From contig CAXKVV010000634.1 of NCBI GenBank assembly GCA_964058805.1, forward strand, positions 1-30,584: a stretch of 30,584 bases of DNA, written 5' to 3'. Under the pieces are notes generated by a model, which was not told the DNA's origin, did no database searches, and worked only from the letters and a program-made list of their open reading frames with translations. Below are positions 1 to 11,014 of the stretch, piece after piece. Origin of the DNA: Schoenoplectus triqueter (Eukaryota > Streptophyta > Magnoliopsida > Poales > Cyperaceae). The number at the start of each line of letters is the position of its first letter. Position 1 is the first letter of the stretch. The position numbers and the translations under genes were made by a program.

Positions 1-199
1 ATAAAATGATCTTTATTCATATTCATTTAGTTAATGAAATTTTTTATCCATGCCCATATAAATTAGTTAAAAATTTTATCCATAGTCATTTTATCGAATA
101 CGATACATATTAGATAAATGAATACAAGAGTATTATTGACACCTCTAATTCTATATGTTGTAGTGTGGGACCCACAAATCAGTTAATTGACACAATACT

Positions 200-649
200 A
201 GAGATGTAAACTTATGTGGATAATATCCGACCATATCCAATTTATTTTCAGAAAACTTAAATATGATAATATATATCCGAATATCCGTACGGAAAATGAT
301 ACATAATATATTATTTAATATATATCTGAATTCGAATACTGAATATATAATATATTATTTAATATATATCATAAAAAATAAATATTGTTTACCATTATAA
401 TTGGATATATTTATAATGAATTTTAATGTTTTTAAATTAATAATAGATTTTAAAATAAAAAATAATATTGAAAAATTATATATTTTTAATATATTTTATA
501 AAATTTAAATAAATTTTATGTTTATAAATTTATACATATTAATTCATATTCATATTCAAATTATCTTATTTATATTCATATATTTATAAATTCAAAACAA
601 ATAAAAATATTATTTTGACTATTATGCTATCCAATCCGTTTGCACCACT
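200..649. mobile_element. Putative hAT-like MITE, AT-rich
   Basis: An AT-rich block of about 450 bp has imperfect inverted ends. It starts AGAGATGTAAAC and ends GTTTGCACCACT, whose reverse complement is AGTGGTGCAAAC, so 9 of 12 bases match. The 6-bp direct repeat AATACT lies at 194-199 and 650-655. Ends of the RTGYAAAC type are common in plant hAT MITEs, but hAT duplications are normally 8 bp, so the family call is tentative. The interior holds short repeats of ATATCCG and ATATATTATTTAATATATAT and no coding potential. The 199 bases before it show only AT-rich intergenic DNA. Confidence 0.4.
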
Positions 650-743
650 AATACTGGTTTGTACAATTCCGCCGAATACGGATTCGTAATTACGCAAAAG
701 AGACCTAATAATTCTACGAAAACACATAATTGACCTTCGTAGG

Positions 744-1127
744 CTCCATGTCAATTATCGACCCGAACCGATATAACCCGAAAATAAATGGATCGGATAT
801 GAGTTTAATTTTTTTGATCCGAATCGAATCGGATCGGGTTTGGGTCAATCCGACCTGATTAATTATGATTTTTGAAGTAATTTTATGATTTAATACTAAT
901 TAAAGCTTAAATCTACATTAATTATATACTAATTAAGTTTAATTATAAATTAATTAATATTTAATTACTTAAAATTATATAAAAATAATTAATAAATATT
1001 TAATTATTTTATACGGATCAGATATGAATTAAAAATTTTTAATCTGAATTTAATCGGATCAAATTCGAATCAAATTAAAAATAATATGATCCAACCTAAA
1101 TCCGATCCAAACCGTCCCATTAACACC
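744..1127. repeat. Second MITE-like repeat, GGATCGGAT-rich
   Basis: Degenerate GATCGGAT/ATCCGATC words occur on both sides of an AT-rich core, for example near 790-835, 1014-1075 and 1093-1110. The right edge, read in reverse (GGTGTTAATGGGACGG), looks like a typical plant MITE end. The left edge near 748 (ATGTCAATTATCGACCCG) is only loosely its inverse. No clean target duplication was found, so the limits are approximate. Confidence 0.3.
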
Positions 1128-1331
1128 CCACTCCAACCCCACGAGTCCTCTTCTCCTCCACACTCGTGGGCCGGGGCCTCTTTATTTCACCAAAATTTAA
1201 AACACAAAACAACAACAGGGAGGCCGGAACGCTTTTAGTTGGTTCTGTGATCTCGATACTTCTCCATTTGGCTCGCATCGTCAATTTTCCGAGGCCGAAT
1301 CTGATCTCCGGTTGATCGACCTCCTTTTTCC
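1128..1331 (+). promoter_or_regulatory. Presumed promoter-proximal region and 5' UTR of gene 1
   Basis: This stretch is far less AT-rich than the DNA before it. It contains pyrimidine-rich runs (about 1128-1160), an AT-rich CTCTTTATTT near 1179-1188 that could act as a weak TATA-like element, and then A-rich and C/T-rich leader-like sequence running into the start codon at 1332. There is no ATG between about 1205 and 1331. The transcription start cannot be fixed from sequence alone. Confidence 0.45.
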
Positions 1332-3039
1332 ATGGCCATGGACAGTTTCTCAGACAAGAACGCCGTTTTGAGAAAACTCAAGGCGAAATCCGATAACAAG
1401 GTAAATTTTCCATCTTTCTCTTCTTATTTTGTTAGATCTGGTGGGTTGTAGTTCTTAAGTTGGCACGCGGATCTGATGAAGAGTGGCCATCAGATCTGAA
1501 TCGCTGATCGCTCTGGATTTTGGATCTGGATTCTTTTTAATCTTATTGGCTAATATGTGTTGCATAGATGTGCTTTGATTGCAATGCGAAGAATCCGACG
1601 TGGGCTTCTGTGACTTATGGAGTGTTCCTATGCATTGATTGCTCGGCTGTGCACCGGAGCCTCGGCGTACACATCAGCTTTGTCAGGTATTGCCATATCT
1701 TAAACTCATGATTATATTATATTCGAAACGTTTGAGCTATTCATCTATTTACTTGGATTTATTTGATTAGCTACTCTCAGGCCGCATGACTCGTCCTATC
1801 ACTGTTCTATTTTGTTCATATCAATGTGTGCATCATGTTTGTATTGTAAATGAGAGGTTACCGTTCATATCAATGTGTGCATCATGTTTGTATTGTAAAT
1901 GAGAGGTCTTTTGATGGTAACGGGTGCTTGAAACCTTCTTTTAAATTCTGAAACTTAGGTATCAGATTACAGTATTACACCACAAGTTCTTAGTTTGTAG
2001 TACTTCATGCTGATTATGTTATGACTGTAGGCATGATTGTAAAATGTTGCCCCAGTGAAGTTCATTTCCATCTATCTATCGACTCTGCCCAAATTGATTT
2101 TTTTTAGTAGAAGTTGGAACTATAAAAATGATTGCTGTCATACTCTAGCAGTACATTCCCTGCACATTAACAACCCTTTATTTTGGAAAAGGTATATTTA
2201 AGAGAATTTCTATGTTTCTACATTGTAGGTCGACCAATCTAGATTCATGGACACCGGAACAGTTAAAGACAATGGCATTCGGCGGCAACAACCGTGCCCA
2301 TGTCTTCTTTAAACAACATGGGTGGACAGATGGAGGAAAGATAGAGGCCAAGTACACTTCCCGTGCAGCTGAGCTGTACCGCCAAATCCTCTCCAAGGAG
2401 GTTGCAAAAAGCATGTCAGAAGATACCTCTGGTGTCAATAGTAACACCTCTTCTCCTGTTACCCCTACTATGGTTGCACCACCTGAGTCAGCCAATGGCA
2501 TGCCAGAGATTAAGCTGACAGAGCCAGCAGTCAAGGTTGTCACTGAATCTGAAGTTGTAAAGTCGCCCAAGGCACCAACTTATCCCACTGCAATTAAGAA
2601 GCCAATTGGCGCAAAGAAAACTGGAGGGAAGATTGGCGGCCTCGGTGTGCGCAAGCTTACTACCAAGGTATAGTGACTATGATTGGTCCTCTGGTTTGAC
2701 AAATTGGTATTGCGTGGTATATTTCATGATTGCACCTGCATTGATGTGATTGGGGTGTTGGCTTTGTTTTATTACATGTGGTCCAAGTTCAGTCTGTTTT
2801 AAAGCCAAAAAAATAAATTTCAGACCTTTCTTTCCTTTCGGGTGTGTTTGTGTTTTTATCAATATTTTTTTCTATCATTTCTCTAGTCCTTTGTCCTTAC
2901 CTCCTTGTCAGTACCTATAAAGAGGCCCATAAGTGGCACAAGTGATGCTAAATACCAGCAGTACTTTTTTCTGTTGTAAACATGAAATATAATTGTCTTA
3001 GGCTGTGCTCCTGGGTTGAAAAACAAGGGTGAGCAGGAG

Positions 3040-3078
<39 letters not shown>

Positions 3079-4093
3079 TCTTGCTCCCGAGAATTTTTCA
3101 AGTGAGAGGGTGTAGCGGGTTAAGCAGGAGGCAATTTCTATTGAATCTTCTCCGATTTGCTCACCCCCGATTTGGGGGTTAAAGAACTTCAACCTCTGCC
3201 TCTTTTTGTCATCTTCCCTACCATTCCATTCCTTTTCTCCAGACCTCTGGAGCATAGCCTTAAGGTGCTGCACTGCTACAGCACTGTTTAGTTAATGTCA
3301 AAAGTAATCTCTCTATCATAAGCTAAGTTTTTTTTATACAAGTATTAGACAAAAACTATGCATATTAGATTTATTAGATTATAAAAGCTTATTTTTCCCC
3401 TATATTGGGATGAAAATGTGCAATATTATATCTAACTGATTTATCTATTTTTTTGTATAAAATACAGTCAAACGAGAGCTTATATGATCAGAAACCGGAG
3501 GAACCAGCACCGACCCTGCCAACTCTGACCAGCACAACATCTGCCGCTGACAAGAAGGGTCCATTGTATCCTTCTCGGTTTGAGTACATAGAGAATACTG
3601 GTTCTGCTGAGACCAGCTCAGGTGGTTCTCAGGTTATCGGTCATGTGGCCCCACCTAAATCCTCTAATTTCTTTGCTGAGTTTGGCATGGACAGCGGCTT
3701 CAAGAAATCTTCTTCATCTAAAGTTCAGGTCTCATCATCTAAACTATTGATCCTCAGTCTAGTTGTTTGACATATCAACTGTAGGCACTGCCCTGTATGA
3801 CACAGATCTGGATATACCTTTACTGTTTCGACCACCAGGATGATGGCAATTTGTCCCTATGACACAGATCTGGATATATGAGTCTTATAGCTGATGCAAT
3901 ACAGATACAGGAATGCACCGTATTTTCAACTTTGAGAATGCTGTACAATGTACATATGAGCAAATTTGATTAGATCTTTCTAGGATATATTAATGGCCTA
4001 AGAAGTAATTTAATACAATGACATAAAAACTTGTGAAGTCATTGATGTATACAAGTCATTTTAATAGAATTGTCTAGACTTCTTTTTTTAAAG

Positions 4094-4162
<69 letters not shown>

Positions 4163-5713
4163 TTTTTTATTCTTCAAGCAATTAATTGGGGCCAGGTCAC
4201 TAGTTTAGTTGGTTCAAAAGCACTACATGCAATTTGACAAAATGTTGTTAAAAAAACATCAACTACAACCGCAAACTTTTAAAATTCCAGCGGGATCAAC
4301 TGGCTGGCCCCTGTCTTTCATGGTAGCACTCACTATGTCCATTGTTTCTAGTAAATTCTCAATTTTGTTGACTATTAATTTTGGATCAGGTTGAGGAGAC
4401 TGATGAAGCAAGGCAAAAGTTCTCGAATGCAAAGTCTATTTCTTCAGCACAATTCTTTGGTGACCAGAACAGAGCTGACCGAGAAGCTGGGATCTCCCTT
4501 CAGAAATTTGCTGTACATTTAGTTTACTCATTCACTTGGATACTTTTTCTAAAATTAAAGTGATAGACAAGTTTTAAATATGAAACTAAACTTTTCAATC
4601 TTTGGATTTTAATTGCTATTGTATGTATTGTTTTGTTTTTTTTATCTATACAACAACAACAACAACAACAACAAAGCCTTTAATCACAAATAAATTGGGG
4701 TAGGCTAGAAATGAAACCCAATCCAAAACATCGAGAGCAAGATCTCAAATATAAAAAAACAATGGTAGTAATAGTGAGAACAATGACGATGATGATAATA
4801 ATGACAATGATGATTGCGATGATGATAATAATATGATAATAATATACTAACAGTACTATCATTGCCGCATCATCTTGTTAAGCTACTCCGGTATACCATA
4901 CTAGCATTACTAACCCTGAGAATTGGTTTAAGCTGGGTTTATTTTTCTGATAGCAAGGAACAGTTGAACATAATGACATATATAGACATCATGAAGACAT
5001 TATTTGCCTGTCAAGTTAAAAGCTCAGTGTAACCTTCGGACATTGAAATCGTTAATTTTTTATTGTCTTCTGGTTATTTGATAGGGGTCGTCATCAATAT
5101 CCAGTGCTGATCTTTTTGGTCGCGATAGGGATGATTCTCAACTTGATGTCAGTGCTGCCGAGCTCATTAACCGTCTCTCTTTCCAGGTAATGTAGGTTAT
5201 ATGGACAGTTTTGACGTGTCACCATCTAATAGCTTATTGAAGTCCTATTAGTTCTGACTTATCACTGTTAAGTTTGCATTTTAACTGAGGGTCATTGCAG
5301 TTTCATTTATAGGTTAATGTGATTATCATACAGTTAATATTATGTATATATATTTCCTATTCAGTACAGAGAAAAATTAACCAAATGATAACCAAATAAA
5401 TGACTTGTCAGATGTGAACTGTTACTAGTATTTCTTCATTCTTTTTGGATTGAAAACTATGCCTGGTGATCAAAACAGCAAACAAGTAATACTTTTTTCG
5501 TTTAATTTAACCCCCCCCCCCCCCCCCCAAAAAAAAAAAAGGGGAAAAAACATAGAGGTGTCATTTAGTCCCTTTGGGATTCTCATTTTACTCATGTTTT
5601 TCTAGGCGACTCAAGATTTGTCGTCACTAAAGAATATGGCGGGAGAAACCAGTAAAAAGCTGACATCATTAGCTTCAAGTTTCATAAATGACCTTCAGGA
5701 CCGGATCCTCTAG
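1332..5713 (+). CDS. ADP-ribosylation factor GTPase-activating protein, ArfGAP2/3 type (AGD8/9/10-like), 7 exons
   Basis: Coding exons are 1332-1400, 1568-1686, 2229-2667, 3468-3728, 4390-4512, 5085-5186 and 5606-5713. All six introns are GT-AG and the frame is continuous to TAG, giving 406 aa, close to the roughly 400 aa of plant AGD8-10. The ArfGAP zinc finger is C25-x2-C28-x16-C45-x2-C48, followed by the expected arginine finger R53 (C-x4-R). Residues 185-209 form a basic Lys/Gly-rich stretch. Two ISSxxxFG motifs at 313-320 and 342-349 are the signature of the ArfGAP2/3 subclass that works with coatomer. The last 30 residues look amphipathic. By family, it stimulates GTP hydrolysis on ARF1-class GTPases during COPI vesicle cycling at the Golgi. 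The start is the first ATG of ATGGCCATGG; a second in-frame ATG lies two codons later. No lesion is seen, so the gene looks functional. Which AGD paralogue it is cannot be settled here. Confidence 0.95.
1814..1907. repeat. Two-copy tandem duplication in intron 2 of gene 1
   Basis: A 45-base segment beginning GTTCATATCAATGTGTGCAT occurs at 1814-1858 and again, without a mismatch, at 1863-1907, a period of 49 bases. It lies in the intron between exons 2 and 3 and does not touch a splice site. Perfect identity means a recent event. Confidence 0.9.
3045..3073. repeat. (GA)n microsatellite in intron 3 of gene 1
   Basis: An uninterrupted GA run of 29 bases sits inside the 800-bp third intron (2668-3467). 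Confidence 0.95.
3796..3878. repeat. Short dispersed duplication in intron 4 of gene 1
   Basis: The 21-base word that begins TATGACACAGATCTGG occurs at 3796-3816 and 3858-3878, just after the exon 4 donor. Confidence 0.8.
4096..4159. repeat. (AT)32 microsatellite in intron 4 of gene 1
   Basis: A pure AT dinucleotide run of 64 bases lies about 230 bases upstream of the exon 5 acceptor. It is likely length-polymorphic. Confidence 0.95.
4651..4860 (-). mobile_element. SINE-like insertion with (TTG)n tail in intron 5 of gene 1
   Basis: On the minus strand a segment ends in eight TTG triplets (plus strand (CAA)8 at 4651-4674), preceded by GATTAAAGGCTTTG and a TAGCCTACCCCAATTTATTTG-like segment. 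A TTG-repeat 3' tail after a short GC-richer body is the 3' structure I associate with plant SINEs of the tobacco TS type. The other end is masked by GAT/AAT triplet repeats at about 4780-4850, and no convincing tRNA-like box A/B or target duplication was found. The family name and right limit are therefore uncertain. Confidence 0.45.
5511..5550. repeat. Homopolymer cluster C18-A12-G4-A6 in intron 6 of gene 1
   Basis: Eighteen C, twelve A, four G and six A follow one another 56-95 bases upstream of the exon 7 acceptor (AG at 5604-5605). Lengths in such runs are often unreliable in assemblies. Confidence 0.9.
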
Positions 5714-5960
5714 AGAATTTACATCTTTATTTGAGATGTTATGTCAATATATATGACTCTATCTCCAAGCGGGTTATGGCATATATACCTTGACGCGCCA
5801 GATCTTCTTTTAGCCAATCAAATGTTAATGTTGTTTTAGATTTTTCTTGCCATTCATAAAAGGCTGTGTAGTTGCTGTGTGTGGTTAATTGTTTTTTTCT
5901 TCCATCAGTTATAGAGTGAAATTATTCAATTAAACTATATAGAACAGACTTTGTATTTGC
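5714..5960 (+). other. Presumed 3' UTR of gene 1
   Basis: Downstream of the TAG, the sequence is T-rich with TTGTTTT and TTTGTA tracts of the kind seen near plant polyadenylation sites at about 5820-5955. The exact end is a guess. Confidence 0.4.
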
Positions 5961-6706
5961 CTACTGCTACAGATACTCTTGTTTTGTAACTCGTCGATGT
6001 TGCCTTAGTATGTCGCGTGTTTCAATGCATATTATGCAAGTTAAATGCTGCTACATTAGTGAGAATTCGAAGATCCTTATTCTTTGTCAGACTAATTACG
6101 TTGTCACCAATTTTCCTCTATGAAAAAAAATACTACGTTGTAAGTTGTAACCAACTTTCCTCTATGGATAGGATTTTAATCCCTCGGGCATATGCGAGAC
6201 AGTTTGTCGTTGACATTTTTTAAGAAAGTCGTCACTTGTATTGAGTATGGTTTCAACATCCATAATTCTTTGCTTTTGCTTTGCACGGCGCTGCCAGAAT
6301 GGGAAATCTACAAAAAGAAATCTATAACAATTCTTCTTATCCTTTTAAACTATGTATTTTTTTAATAGAATAATATAATTATCCTCAGAGTCTTGTCCCT
6401 AAAATATGACCCAACTACAACTTTCTATTACTAGACAATAATTTAAAAAAATAATTTATTCCGTTTTTAGATAATTCAGACGACTCTTTAATTTAAGAAA
6501 GCTCTTCATTCGAAATGTACTTCTGCAATCGCGACAGACTCTCCCTCCCTCCTCTCGGTTTGAATTGTTAATACGAGAAACGCTTGAGACAACAAATATT
6601 TCCGCCATTAGAGTTATCTTTAGAAAAATTGGATCCATTTTCAAGTGCTTTTTAATTCCTCCATAACTGATCTATCCAATGAGAACATTGGTTTCACTTT
6701 CACCAA
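5961..6706. other. Intergenic DNA, no feature recognised
   Basis: Short open frames here have no recognisable protein similarity or codon pattern. I see no clear repeat or element ends. Confidence 0.5.
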
Positions 6707-7145
6707 TGAAATTACAATCATCAAATCACAATTGATCTTTTATTAATATTCTGAGTCCAGATAACCATAAGTTCCTTGAATTACAGTGGCAACTCGTGTC
6801 TGATTTATAGGTACAGACCTTGAAGTACCAAAATCTGAGTGTAAACATTCACAATTTAATCCCAAAAAAACACAAGACTCCCATCAAATTCTTTTCCCTC
6901 AGCTTTATTTCATAAATAATTATTTTTTTCAATCTTACATAATCCCTAATTACTACCTCTACACATCTCTAATAAGAAAATCTTGCTAACTACACTTTCC
7001 TTCTAGATGCACATAAATATAAAACAAAATAAACTAAATTTAGAAACAATAATCTGTATTAATTCTTGTACAATTCGCTTCTTTTCAAGTCTGATGTTGA
7101 TGAGATCATGTGTAATACTATCGCGTGCACTTGTTTCTGTCAACA
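6707..7145 (-). mobile_element. 3' LTR of copia element A (inner end firm, outer end approximate)
   Basis: Read on the minus strand, the LTR begins TGTTGACAGAAAC at 7145, directly after the polypurine run and the end of the RNase H region. The outer end is placed where the plus strand reads TGAAATTACAATC (minus ...AATTTCA), giving about 440 bp, a usual copia LTR size. No second LTR copy exists in the window because element A lacks its 5' part, so the outer boundary and target duplication cannot be confirmed. Confidence 0.5.
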
Positions 7146-7157
7146 CCCCCTTAAGTG
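7146..7157 (-). other. Polypurine tract of copia element A
   Basis: On the minus strand the run ends AAGGGGG immediately before the LTR start TGTTGACAG. This is the expected priming site for plus-strand DNA synthesis. Confidence 0.7.
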
Positions 7158-8705
7158 GGCACATAAATGTCCTCCATACCCAATCTGACTAAAGAATCAT
7201 TGAAGATCTTGCTTGATACAACATTTGTTAACACATTCGCCAGTTATTCCTCAGACCTGACAAATGAAAGACTAATAACCTTCAAATCTAGTTTCTCTTT
7301 AATGAAATGTCTGTCAACTTATATGTATTTTGTTCTGTCATGTTGCACTGGATTATGTGAGATGTCAATCGCTGCTTTATTATCACAAAAAAGGTTTAGC
7401 TCCCCTTCTTGTTCAAACCCGAGCTCCAGTAATAATTTTCTCAGCCACAACAATTTGCATATTTCTTTTGTCATTCCTCAAAATTCTGCCTCTGCATTTA
7501 AAAGAGTCACCAAGTTTTGTTTCTTACTTCTACATGTGACAAGATTTCCTCCAACAAATGTGAAGTACCCAGCTGTTAACTTACGATAAGTTATACTTCT
7601 AGCCCAGTCAGCATCCGTATAATCCTCAATTTTTAGGTGTACATTCTTTTTGAAATCTTATCCCTCTGCCAAGAGCACCATTTAAATATCGAATAATACG
7701 CATCACAACCTCCATATATTCTTCTGCGGGGGCATGTATAAACTGACTCACCACACTAACTACATAAGCTATATTAGGTCTAATATGTGAAAGATAAATT
7801 AATTTTTCAACTAGTCTTCGATACCTCTCTTTATTCGTTGGAGATTGGTCCGGATTTGATCCTAGTTTCTGATTTTAAATTATGAGTGTTTCTACTGGTT
7901 TGTATATGGAAGTTGCAAGAAGAAAAGAGGAAAATTTTCTATCACCACGAAAATACTTCAATCCCCCCTCCTCCTAAGTTTTTCATTTTGAACTCCTTGC
8001 ACAACTTATTCTCTAGTGACTCAATTTCCTTTTTATCGTATTCTGTAATAATTATATCATTTACATAAATAATTAACACAGTGATTTTACCTTGCCTTCT
8101 CTTGACAAACATCGTGTGATCTGAGTCACTTTGAGTATAGTTATGAATTTTCATTACATTACAAAATCATCCAAACCAGGCTCTCGGTGATTATTTCAGA
8201 CCGTACAAGGATCTCTCAAGCTTGTACACTTTAGTAGTTGAACCCGAGTACCTATATCTAGGTAGGAGTTCCATATAAATTTTCTCTTCAAGATCTCCAT
8301 GGAGAAATATATTTTTTACATCAAATTAGTGTAAAGGGCAGTCTAAGTTTGCTACAAGAGATAAGAGTACTCGAATCGTATTTAGTTTTGCAACAGGTGA
8401 AAATTTTTCTTGGTAATCGATCCTATATGTCTGGGTATACTCTTTTGCAACCAATCGAGATTTATACCTCTCAACATTTCCTTCTGCATTATATTTTATA
8501 GTAAACACCCATTTACATCCAACCGATTTCATACCCTTTGGTAATTCTATAAGTTTTCACCTACAATTCTCTTCAAGTGCATTCATCTCAATTTCCATTG
8601 CTTCTAGCCATTTAGCATCTTTCATAGCATCTTCTACTCTCTCAGGTATTATACTAGTTATAATTTCAGTTGCAAATTTCTTTAAAGGGTCTGGTAAGTT
8701 CTTTG
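7158..8705 (-). pseudogene. Copia element A: reverse transcriptase and RNase H remains
   Basis: Reading from 8705 to 7158 in shifting frames, the order is the linker to RT, then RT (GCKWVFTIKYNAEGNVERYK near 8510, [36 protein letters not shown] near 8215), the catalytic box, then RNase H (AIDISHNPVQHDRTKY near 7340, VDRHFIKEKLDLKVI) down to the element's 3' end near 7160. The catalytic box reads YVND in place of the usual YVDD. Several stops and frameshifts break it, so it cannot be functional. At 8705 the frame is cut by insertion of element B and it resumes at 19443. Confidence 0.85.
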
Positions 8706-10396
8706 TGTTGGGATTTTATCGGTGTAACTAGTGTATAAATTCGAAAATTTTTATCTAAAACACTAAAAAGATATTGTATGTGACTTATCTGACCAAATAC
8801 AAGTTATAAACAAAATTTATATATCTTTGAAACGTGCTTGAGTCATCGGAAGGGCAGGAAATGATCGGGAGACGCGCACGACACCAAGAGACCAACCGAG
8901 ATCTCCTCCAACGGTATCCACCAAGAATAGCCCATAAATATCTTCTCAACCTCTTACTAGGGCGATTGAGAGTTCTCTCCTTGATCCTCCAGTCATTCTC
9001 CATAAATTCTAACTCTTAAAGGTAGTGAAAAAGGATTCTCAACACATGAGATAGTCAAAATGAGTGCGGTAGAAATTCAACAGAACTTTCACGCTTAGCA
9101 AAATAAATTATCATTTTTCTACAAGGAGAGAGACCCTTATATAACCTTTCCAACAAGTGGAAGGGTTTTTTCCCACATTTTGGAAGAGCTCCCACTAATT
9201 TTGGACAACCAAAACTTATCGGTTTTCAAAAATAGGCTGAACATTTCTTAATTAACTAAGAGGAAGTGAGGATAATGGAAATAGTGGATCATGCTCAACT
9301 TTCCATATCCTACCATCTTAAAATAGCTAAAGAAAGTACAGTAATGAAGAGTGAGTGTCTAATTTTAGTCACTCAATATATTACTAAATTTAGACTTTTT
9401 TGAAATAGCATAATTCTCACCTAATTATGTCATGTCAATATACTGTTAAAAATATCATACAAACTTTCTTAAAACTCATCCATTTGAACATTATTAAATA
9501 CTTTAATAAGTTCAATAATAATTTATCTCATGTTTGATATGTCCAACACATCAACAGATCAAGAAATATTTATAAACTATGTTCTTATACGGTGTGACCA
9601 TTTGGGACCTGTATACACTTTGCAATGATATTAAAAAACTTTAATCATCATAGATCATAAGCGACACCTAAAAATGTGCATTATGACTCCTAAGCAATAT
9701 AGATATAATGTACGCTACAAATATCTTGGTCCTGGACGACGATAATCGTCCTGAACTCATTCCATATCACATGATATCTAGAACGGTGCAAAATAGGAAC
9801 ACGTCATTTTTGCACTACACTCTTTATCTAGGGGCACCCAATTTAGATACCATCGCTCACTTCAACAAACAAGAGAGACATCGATATTCTTAATTCGTAC
9901 TTTTTTCATACAAAAGACGTACATCGAGATATAATCTGTATGACTGTCAGTTACGGACAACGTTGGATAATATCCACAAATGTAAATTATTTGTATAAGA
10001 AGAACACCCATCTCATACCTAAGAATTAGCAAGCAAATAAAATACTAATGACACAAACACAATCCTTATAGTATTTTATTACAGCTCAAGTCCAATAACA
10101 TGTCCAACACATTATTTGTGTAATTAAGCCGATAACACTTATCGTATGATTTGTGAAACATAATCATCACTCAACTTACATATTATTTTATTTAATTATT
10201 ATTCCTAGGTAATTAACAAATTAGAGATATTTTAGAGTTATTATTAATTAATGCATATATTTCACAATTGAGTCTGACTCAATATACAAATAATAAATAA
10301 CTCAAGGAACAAATGATATATCATATATAGTCATCGTAATACATAACCTAAGTATAATCATCACATGATTGGCTATAAATCACTCTAATACTAACA
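8706..10396 (-). repeat. 3' LTR of element B (1,691 bp)
   Basis: The plus strand reads TGTTGGGATTTT at the left end and CTAATACTAACA at the right, so TG...CA ends are kept. It aligns throughout with 15702-16290 plus 18334-19442. It has no insertion at the CATGC site near 9290, so it serves as the unoccupied reference for solo LTR C. It carries no gene; short open frames inside it are incidental. Confidence 0.93.
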
Positions 10397-10409
10397 ATCT
10401 CTCACTTGA
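10397..10409 (-). other. Polypurine tract of element B
   Basis: The minus strand reads TCAAGTGAGAGAT followed directly by the LTR start TGTTAGTATTAG, the usual copia arrangement. Confidence 0.75.
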
Positions 10410-10475
10410 GCTAAAGCCAATCTTATACACATCAACATGCATAACATCAACATGCACATGACTCAAATCTCGCTG

Positions 10476-11014
10476 TCAATCCCGCATAAACTGAATGCCC
10501 ATACCTGATGTATGCATCGTATGCTTGGCCTGAGATAGAGGCTTTGTTAGCGGGTCGGTTGTGTTCGTCTCCGTATCTACTTTACAAACCTGAACATCAT
10601 CTCTTTCGATAATCTCACGAATAAGGTGATATCTTCATAGAACATGCTTTGATTTCTGATGCGATCGAGGTTCCTTCACTTGTCACAATAGAGCTCCAGT
10701 GGTCCTAAAGCACTAGGGACCACTCCTAGCTCAGTTACGAACTTCTTGATCCACACATCTTCCTTAGCTGCCTCCAAGACAACTATGTATTCAGCCTCGG
10801 TGGTTGAGTTTATTGTAGTCTCCCGTTTGGAACTCTTCCAACTCACAATACCACCATTGAGCATGAACACAAATCCTAATTGCGATCTCAGATCATCACG
10901 ATCAGTCTGAAAATTAGCATCAATGTAACACCTTACAACGAGGTTAGTCTCACATCCATAGACAAGAAATATATCGTTAGTCCTTCTTAAGTACTTTAAG
11001 ATAGTTTTTACCAC
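10476..11014 (-). pseudogene. Element B RNase H domain remains
   Basis: The frame from 11014 contains KTILKYLRRTNDIFLVYG, then Y-I-D-A-N-F (usual Y-x-D-A-D/S), SQLGFVF, WKSSKRETT and STTEAEYI, the ordered motifs of copia RNase H. It ends in LYCDK followed by a stop near 10676. Recognisable sequence (SKEMMFRFVK, then in another frame PLSQAK-like and MGIQFMRD) continues to about 10476, where a TGA stands in the position of a conserved Trp codon near the usual C-terminus. Stops and frameshifts make it non-functional. Confidence 0.88.

Noticed and set aside
2178..2570. Long minus-strand open frame opposite exon 3 of gene 1
   Set aside because: It is the antisense shadow of a well-supported ArfGAP exon and has no similarity of its own.
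2998..3273. Minus-strand frames across the GA repeat in intron 3
   Set aside because: A repeat of alternating codons caused by the microsatellite; within a spliced intron.
4680..4862. Minus-strand frame rich in Ile and Val
   Set aside because: It is produced by translating GAT/AAT triplet repeats in an intron.
7167..7589. 140-codon plus-strand frame
   Set aside because: It is the antisense of the RNase H end of copia element A, whose motifs read on the minus strand.
8834..9019. Open frames within the B LTR on both strands
   Set aside because: They lie wholly in LTR sequence; the other LTR copy does not keep the frames open.
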